In this document: piece by piece, positions 60,085 to 64,000 of the stretch | Layout: each line of letters begins with the position of its first letter | How positions within the stretch are numbered: the first letter of the stretch is position 1 | The notes under the pieces: model-generated | What the model was told of the DNA's origin: nothing | Databases searched by the model: none | What the model saw: the letters and a program-made list of their open reading frames with translations, nothing else | Position numbers and translations under genes: made by a program | Origin: Mycobacterium sp. | GTDB lineage: Bacteria; Actinomycetota; Actinomycetes; Mycobacteriales; Mycobacteriaceae | Direction of reading: 5' to 3' | DNA: 64,000 nt | Assembly: GCA_011620645.1 (NCBI GenBank) | Contig: WOYS01000082.1 | Coordinates: 184-64,183 of the forward strand

Positions 60085-60570
60085 CTAGACGGGCGCATCG
60101 GGGGCGCTGCGCCCCAACTCCTGCATCAGGAAATCCAGCAGTGGCCGTTGACCTTTCAGCAGCTTCGCCCGCGCCTCCGCCACACTGAACCAGCCGACCC
60201 GGTCCAGCTCCGGGTATTCGCGGCAGGTGCCCGACCCCGTCGGCCACTCCAGCGTGAACGTATTGCTCACCGCATCACGGATATCCAGGTCGGCCTCGAC
60301 CGCGAACACCGTGACCACTTTTCCGCTCGGCTGCCGCAGCGGCGCCAAGCCGATCCGCGGGCCGTCGGGCGGTAGCACGCCGACCTCCTCGGCGAACTCG
60401 CGCCGGGCCGCGGTCCACGCATCCTCGGTGTCGTCGTATTCCCCCTTGGGAATCGTCCACGCCCCGTCGTCCTTTCGGGCCCAGAACGGCCCGCCGGGAT
60501 GTCCGATCAACACCTCGGTGACGCCCTCGTTGAGCCGGTACACCAGCAGGCCTGCGCTCAATCGGGGCAT
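60085..60570 (-). CDS. Nudix hydrolase
   Basis: A 161-residue cytoplasmic hydrolase of nucleoside-diphosphate-linked compounds. The Nudix box is complete: GEYDDTEDAWTAARREFAEEVG. The start PRLSAGLLVYRLNEGVTEVL and the WTIPKGE approach are typical of the bis(5'-nucleosyl)-tetraphosphatase/ADP-ribose-like subgroup, but substrate choice cannot be made from sequence. ATG 60570. It stands alone between the kinase remnant and the SGNH hydrolase gene. Confidence 0.9.
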   Translation of the reverse strand: MPRLSAGLLVYRLNEGVTEVLIGHPGGPFWARKDDGAWTIPKGEYDDTEDAWTAARREFAEEVGVLPPDGPRIGLAPLRQPSGKVVTVFAVEADLDIRDAVSNTFTLEWPTGSGTCREYPELDRVGWFSVAEARAKLLKGQRPLLDFLMQELGRSAPDAPV

Positions 60571-60710
60571 ACCGCAGGTTAACGCCGCCCGGACTGGAGC
60601 CGCAGCGAGTGGCCGGCGACATCATCTATCTCGAGGTCGGCTGACGACACGCTGTGGCCGTGCCCACAGCGCCCGGCGGGTAACCCGCTGCGCCCATTAA
60701 AGTCACCACC

Positions 60711-61502
60711 GTGGCCGACCACCGGTACAGTAGATACGTCGCTGTGGGCGACAGCCAGACCGAAGGACTCTGGGATATCGATGATTCGGGTGCGTTGATC
60801 GGATTCGCCGATCGGCTGGCACGGATGATCGACACACACACCCCCGGGCTGCGATACGCGAATCTCGCGATCCGTGGCAAGCGGGTGCGGGATGTACTCG
60901 ATGAGCAACTGCCGCAGGCGCTGTCGATGCGGCCCGACCTGATCACGGTGTGCGTCGGGATGAATGACGTCACCCGCCCGGGCCGCAAGTTCCAGCAGGC
61001 ACTCGTGGACCTCGACGAACTGCACCGCGGACTTGCGGCGTCCGGGGCGACGGTTGTGACGACGACCTTCCCGGACATCAGCCGCATCCTGCCCGCCGGA
61101 CGGCTGCTGGTGTCACGCGTGCTGGAGATCAACACTGTCATCCGCGCCGCGGCCGCCGAGCACAACTTCCGGTTGGTCGATTTGTATTACGCCGACTCGA
61201 TGACCGACCCGGACGTCTGGAGTCCCGATCGGGTGCACGGTTCACGCAGCGGCCATCTGCTGTTCGCCGCGGCCGCCGCCGAAGCCCTGGGTTTGCCTGG
61301 CAGCAACCATGATTGGGCGCTGGCCGGAGCTGGGACGAACCCTCAGTCGTTCCGGTCGCGGATGTACTCGCAGGTGCTGTGGACCCGGAACATGTTCATG
61401 CCGTGGATCTGGCGGCATCTGCGCGGACGGGGCGCCGGGCACGGGCGTGAGCCGCGCTACCCGCAGCTCACTACACTCTCAGCGCGCTCAGATGCCCAGT
61501 AG
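60711..61502 (+). CDS. SGNH/GDSL-family hydrolase
   Basis: A 263-residue esterase-fold protein without a signal peptide. The SGNH blocks are present: VAVGDSQTEGLWD (Ser), the following Gly strand, VCVGMNDVTRPG (Asn) and SPDRVHGS (Asp and His). The C-terminal ~60 residues extend beyond the fold and end in a basic stretch (WIWRHLRGRGAGHGREPRYP). GTG 60711 starts the frame. Its 3' end overlaps the convergent DUF732 gene by 15 bases. The substrate, a lipid or carbohydrate ester, is unknown. Confidence 0.88.
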   Translation: MADHRYSRYVAVGDSQTEGLWDIDDSGALIGFADRLARMIDTHTPGLRYANLAIRGKRVRDVLDEQLPQALSMRPDLITVCVGMNDVTRPGRKFQQALVDLDELHRGLAASGATVVTTTFPDISRILPAGRLLVSRVLEINTVIRAAAAEHNFRLVDLYYADSMTDPDVWSPDRVHGSRSGHLLFAAAAAEALGLPGSNHDWALAGAGTNPQSFRSRMYSQVLWTRNMFMPWIWRHLRGRGAGHGREPRYPQLTTLSARSDAQ

Positions 61503-61847
61503 GTCGAGCCCGAAGACCTTGCCGTCGCCGATACCGGCCACCGCCGCCGGGCAGAACATCGAGATCGCGATGCCGGTGAACATGGTGGCCGGGCCCAGCG
61601 ACATGCCCGCGGTGTCGGCGACCTTGGCCGCGACGTTCGCGGCGTCCTGACCCGGATCGGACAGCATCGGGCAGACCGACTGCCCCAACGCCACGGTGTC
61701 CAAGGGGTTCGCGGCGGTCACACCGGCCTGGTCGAGCGCGGTCAGAAAGCTGTCCGCAAGAGAGTCCGCGCCGGCCGGAGCGGCAACGGCGAGTGCGGCG
61801 GCCGCCGCAACCAGGCTGGACAGCAGGCAGGTCGAGGTACGGCGCAT
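61488..61847 (-). CDS. Small secreted DUF732-family protein
   Basis: A 119-residue exported protein. The signal peptide is LLSSLVAAAAALAVAAPAGA; the mature part LADSFLTALDQAGVTAANPL then LGQSVCPMLSDPGQD and a second Cys in SMFCPAAVAG form the mycobacterial DUF732 pattern with one likely disulfide. The function of the family is unknown; members are abundant exported proteins in mycobacteria. ATG 61847. It overlaps the SGNH gene by 15 bases at its end. Confidence 0.87.
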   Translation of the reverse strand: MRRTSTCLLSSLVAAAAALAVAAPAGADSLADSFLTALDQAGVTAANPLDTVALGQSVCPMLSDPGQDAANVAAKVADTAGMSLGPATMFTGIAISMFCPAAVAGIGDGKVFGLDLLGI

Positions 61848-61875
61848 GGTGACCGATTCTACTACGCTCGTTCTA

Positions 61876-62490
61876 CTACGCTCGGATACCGGCCCATCCC
61901 GCCTCGATCTGTTCGGCGACGTCGATGATGCGCGCCTGCCGCGCGCCTGGGCTGTCGATCTCGCCGGCCACGTGGGCGGCGATGAACCGTTTGATCTCCG
62001 CGTCGATGCCGGCCAGCACCCGCAGCGCTTCGGCGCGAAGCGTGCCCGAAGTCACGTGGATCGTGATGTCGTGCAATCCCGGCCTGTCCACATCGATGAT
62101 CAACAGCAGCGGACCGGCGGCGCGCGCGGTCGCCTGCAGCGCGATCTCACCGAACACCTTGAATCGCGGCTTGTCGATCCGCAGGTCGATCACCAGATGG
62201 ATCTCCAGCGGGATTCGGATGGCGAAGGTGATGGTCTCGCCGACCTGCCGGGTGACCCGCGGCGCCTGTATCCGCACTTGGGCGGTGACCTTCGCGATGC
62301 CACCGGGGCCCTGCCCCATCGGGCCCATCTCGAACTCGTCACCGGCGATGGCGCCGATCGCGTCGGCGACACGTTTCTCCGAGACCGCGATCTCGAAGAA
62401 ACTGCGGCCGAACTCCTCGTAGCTCAGATAATGCAGCGCGTTGCCTGCGGCGGGCCGCTCGGGGGAAGGGCCGGGGGAAGGACTGTCCAT
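61876..62490 (-). CDS. Conserved mycobacterial hypothetical protein
   Basis: A 204-residue soluble protein starting, from ATG 62490, with a Pro/Ser-rich stretch and then NALHYLSYEEFGRSFFEIAV. The core has alternating strands (ITFAIRIPLEIHLVIDLRID, then FGEIALQATARAAGPLLLII) like a lipid-binding beta sheet, and an Ala-rich helical end. No named family is recognised. The frame extends upstream to 62826 without family sequence and over the divergent gene, so the shorter start is used. Transcribed toward the DUF732 gene, 28 bases away. Confidence 0.7.
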   Translation of the reverse strand: MDSPSPGPSPERPAAGNALHYLSYEEFGRSFFEIAVSEKRVADAIGAIAGDEFEMGPMGQGPGGIAKVTAQVRIQAPRVTRQVGETITFAIRIPLEIHLVIDLRIDKPRFKVFGEIALQATARAAGPLLLIIDVDRPGLHDITIHVTSGTLRAEALRVLAGIDAEIKRFIAAHVAGEIDSPGARQARIIDVAEQIEAGWAGIRA

Positions 62491-62656
62491 GGTGGATACC
62501 ACCGTCTCATGTCGCCACTTCGCTGCGCTCTCCCGCGGGGGACCCAGCCGGTCGTGTGCGCCGGCGGCTGCCGGCGAGCGCTCCACCGTCGCCAGAACCG
62601 CAGTTCGTGCTGTGGACATATCCTTGGTTACCACCCCTGCAAGAAGGAGGACTGCG

Positions 62657-63004
62657 GTGAGCCAGAACGGGCCGTTCGGTATCGACCCAGAAGATTTTGA
62701 CAGGCTCGCCCGCGAGGCCGGCGAGGGGCTGCGCGGCGCGTTGGACCGCTTCGGCAAACGCGCGGGCTGGTCCACCCTGATCGACCAGTCCACCAGCCAA
62801 GCCAGACCCGAGACCGCCGGCGACACCGGCGGTGGTGTGTGGGCGATCTACGGCGTCGATGCGGCTGGCGGCGCCCGCATCGAAGAGGTCTACCCCAGCG
62901 AGCTGGACGCGTTGCGGGCCAACAAGAACAACACCGATCCTGCGCGCCGGGTCCGTTTCCTGCCGTACGGGATCGCGGTGAGTGTGCTCGACGCGCCCGA
63001 ATAG
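62657..63004 (+). CDS. Conserved hypothetical protein
   Basis: A 115-residue soluble protein beginning SQNGPFGIDPEDFDRLAREA and GEGLRGALDRFGKRAGW, with a C-terminal block VWAIYGVDAAGGARIEEVYP and SELDALRANKNNTDPARRVR. The second half reads as a small beta-rich domain. GTG 62657 has AAGGAGG at seven bases, a very strong ribosome site. Divergent from the preceding hypothetical gene. No family or function is recognised. Confidence 0.8.
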   Translation: MSQNGPFGIDPEDFDRLAREAGEGLRGALDRFGKRAGWSTLIDQSTSQARPETAGDTGGGVWAIYGVDAAGGARIEEVYPSELDALRANKNNTDPARRVRFLPYGIAVSVLDAPE

Positions 63005-63069
63005 CCCCGCAGCGAGCCGCACACCACTACAATTTACCGCGGTAGGGGACGATCCGGCAAAGGTGGGAC

Positions 63070-63474
63070 ATGATTCGTAAATTGACGGTTGCTGCATCGA
63101 TCGCGGTGGCTGCGCTGAGCTTTGCGGCACCCGCCGTCGCCGACGATGAGTCGGGCCGATACCCGACCGATGTGCCAGGGATGAACTATCACGCAGCCCT
63201 GGGTGCGCCATGTGAAAACACACAGCTCTTCACCTTCGGCCGCGGACGCGGCGGACAGCCGATGAAGTGCAGCTGGATCCCCAACCAATGGCCGCCGGTG
63301 TACACCGGGTTCTGGACGATCTCCTATCCGCTGCACGGCGTCCAGGAGACCGGCGCACCGTGCTCGGTTCCCAAGGGTGCCGCACAGACGCCCGACGGCC
63401 GCCCGATGCTGTGCCTGGGTGCGCAGGGCTGGCAGCCCGGCGTGCTGACGGGTGACGGGTTCTTCCCCGCTTAG
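63070..63474 (+). CDS. Small secreted protein of unknown function
   Basis: A 134-residue exported protein. Signal peptide LTVAASIAVAALSFAAPAVA with cleavage before DDESG. The mature part has four Cys (APCENTQ, MKCSWIP, APCSVPK, MLCLGAQ) that can form two disulfides, and a Trp/Pro-rich middle (SWIPNQWPPVYTGFWTISYP). The pattern of CxxxQ then a Trp-rich strand is seen in small exported mycobacterial proteins. GGTGGGA precedes ATG 63070. The function is unknown. Confidence 0.78.
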   Translation: MIRKLTVAASIAVAALSFAAPAVADDESGRYPTDVPGMNYHAALGAPCENTQLFTFGRGRGGQPMKCSWIPNQWPPVYTGFWTISYPLHGVQETGAPCSVPKGAAQTPDGRPMLCLGAQGWQPGVLTGDGFFPA

Positions 63475-63541
63475 CTATAGCTAGCTAGTTGTCCTACCGC
63501 GACCATTACGGTTGGTTTCCATCAATGTATGGTCTGCTACC

Positions 63542-64000
63542 GTGAGCGGCGCAACCTTCAACCTGTCCTCGGTATTCAGCACGGTGGCCAAGGCCATCGG
63601 CGATCAGACCTTCCTGGTCTGGCGGGACCGCAGATTCAGCTACGCGGAGTTCGATGCCCGGGTGGACGGGTTCGCCCACTTCCTGGCGTCGGCGGGACTG
63701 GGTTGCCACACCGAGCGAGACGCCCTGGACGGCCATGAGTCCGGTCAGGACCACCTGGGCATCTACCTGCGCAACGGCAATGAGTACCTGGAATCGATGA
63801 TCGGCGCCTACCGCGCCCGGGTCGCGCCCTTCAACGTGAGCTACCGCTACGTCGAGGAAGAGCTCGTCTACCTCCTCAACGACTCGAAGGCCCGCGCCCT
63901 GATCTACAACGCGGAGTTCGCGCCACGGGTGGCCGCCATCCGCGACCGGGCACCCCACCTGCACGTGCTGATCCAGGTCGCCGACGAATCCGGCCACGAC
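63542..64000 (+). CDS. Acyl-CoA ligase of the FadD17/FadD19 type, cut by the window end
   Basis: The first 153 codons of a fatty-acid/steroid acyl-CoA synthetase. GTG 63542 starts TFNLSSVFSTVAKAIGDQTF; the core RRFSYAEFDARVDGFAHFLA, the HESGQDHLGIYLRNGNEYLE block and YRARVAPFNVSYRYVEEELV are typical of mycobacterial FadD19/FadD17, which activate steroid side-chain acids. The frame stays open to the last base. The AMP-binding motif lies beyond the window, so the exact paralogue cannot be decided. Confidence 0.85.
   Translation, partial: MSGATFNLSSVFSTVAKAIGDQTFLVWRDRRFSYAEFDARVDGFAHFLASAGLGCHTERDALDGHESGQDHLGIYLRNGNEYLESMIGAYRARVAPFNVSYRYVEEELVYLLNDSKARALIYNAEFAPRVAAIRDRAPHLHVLIQVADESGHD

Overview
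The window is high-GC actinobacterial DNA from a Mycobacterium/Mycolicibacterium. The evidence is an antigen 85 mycolyltransferase (fbpC), the Apa/FAP glycoprotein, GarA with its ETTS motif, SecA2, several F420-type enzymes, and gene order. From about 9.3 to 53 kb the order matches, in reverse orientation, the M. tuberculosis segment from Rv1867 to Rv1819c as I remember it: thiolase-like, CaiB-type CoA-transferase, CPBP protease, YeaQ-like protein, apa, SDR, F420 oxidoreductase, ndh, ureABCFGD, thioesterase, blaI/blaR-like pair, gnd1, guaB1, two CBS membrane proteins, glcB, VWA protein, gcvP, resR, bifunctional nuclease, ftsR, garA, gcvH, DUF881/sbp/DUF881, pgsA2, secA2 and the BacA-like ABC importer. 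Because lon is present, the species is not M. tuberculosis itself.

Layout. 0-7 kb: NADH dehydrogenase-like protein, fbpC, aldehyde dehydrogenase, lon. 7-9.3 kb: a decayed patch with a deleted luciferase-like monooxygenase and a twice-deleted dicarboxylate transporter around intact OsmC and Ddn-like genes. 9.3-19 kb: acyl-CoA genes, small membrane proteins, apa and redox genes. 19-24 kb: urease operon. 24-26 kb: a solitary TnpB element next to a small ORF under a strong IdeR-box match. 26-39 kb: regulation, central carbon and nucleotide metabolism. 39-48.5 kb: the glycine cleavage genes gcvP (behind a tandem glycine riboswitch) and gcvH, mixed with the growth and 2-oxoglutarate regulators resR, ftsR and garA. 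48.5-53 kb: secA2 and the BacA-like importer. 53-64 kb: a less conserved mix (TetR pair, secreted protease, malQ, Nudix, SGNH and small secreted proteins) with gene fossils (LysM, MFS, Ser/Thr kinase), ending in a truncated acyl-CoA ligase.

How the genes work together. GcvP and GcvH belong to one pathway that is induced by glycine. GarA restrains 2-oxoglutarate use and sits with the division regulators FtsR and ResR. UreA-UreD form a complete nickel urease. GuaB1 and Gnd1 serve purine salvage and NADPH supply. Malate synthase closes the glyoxylate shunt. The signals least explained by ordinary genes are a dispersed ~21-bp repeat at gene junctions that is sometimes translated, a 22-bp perfect inverted repeat after lon, a palindromic array upstream of resR, several small ORFs with good ribosome sites or stop-start overlaps, and the IdeR-box/small-ORF/TnpB neighbourhood. 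No rRNA, tRNA or CRISPR array was seen.
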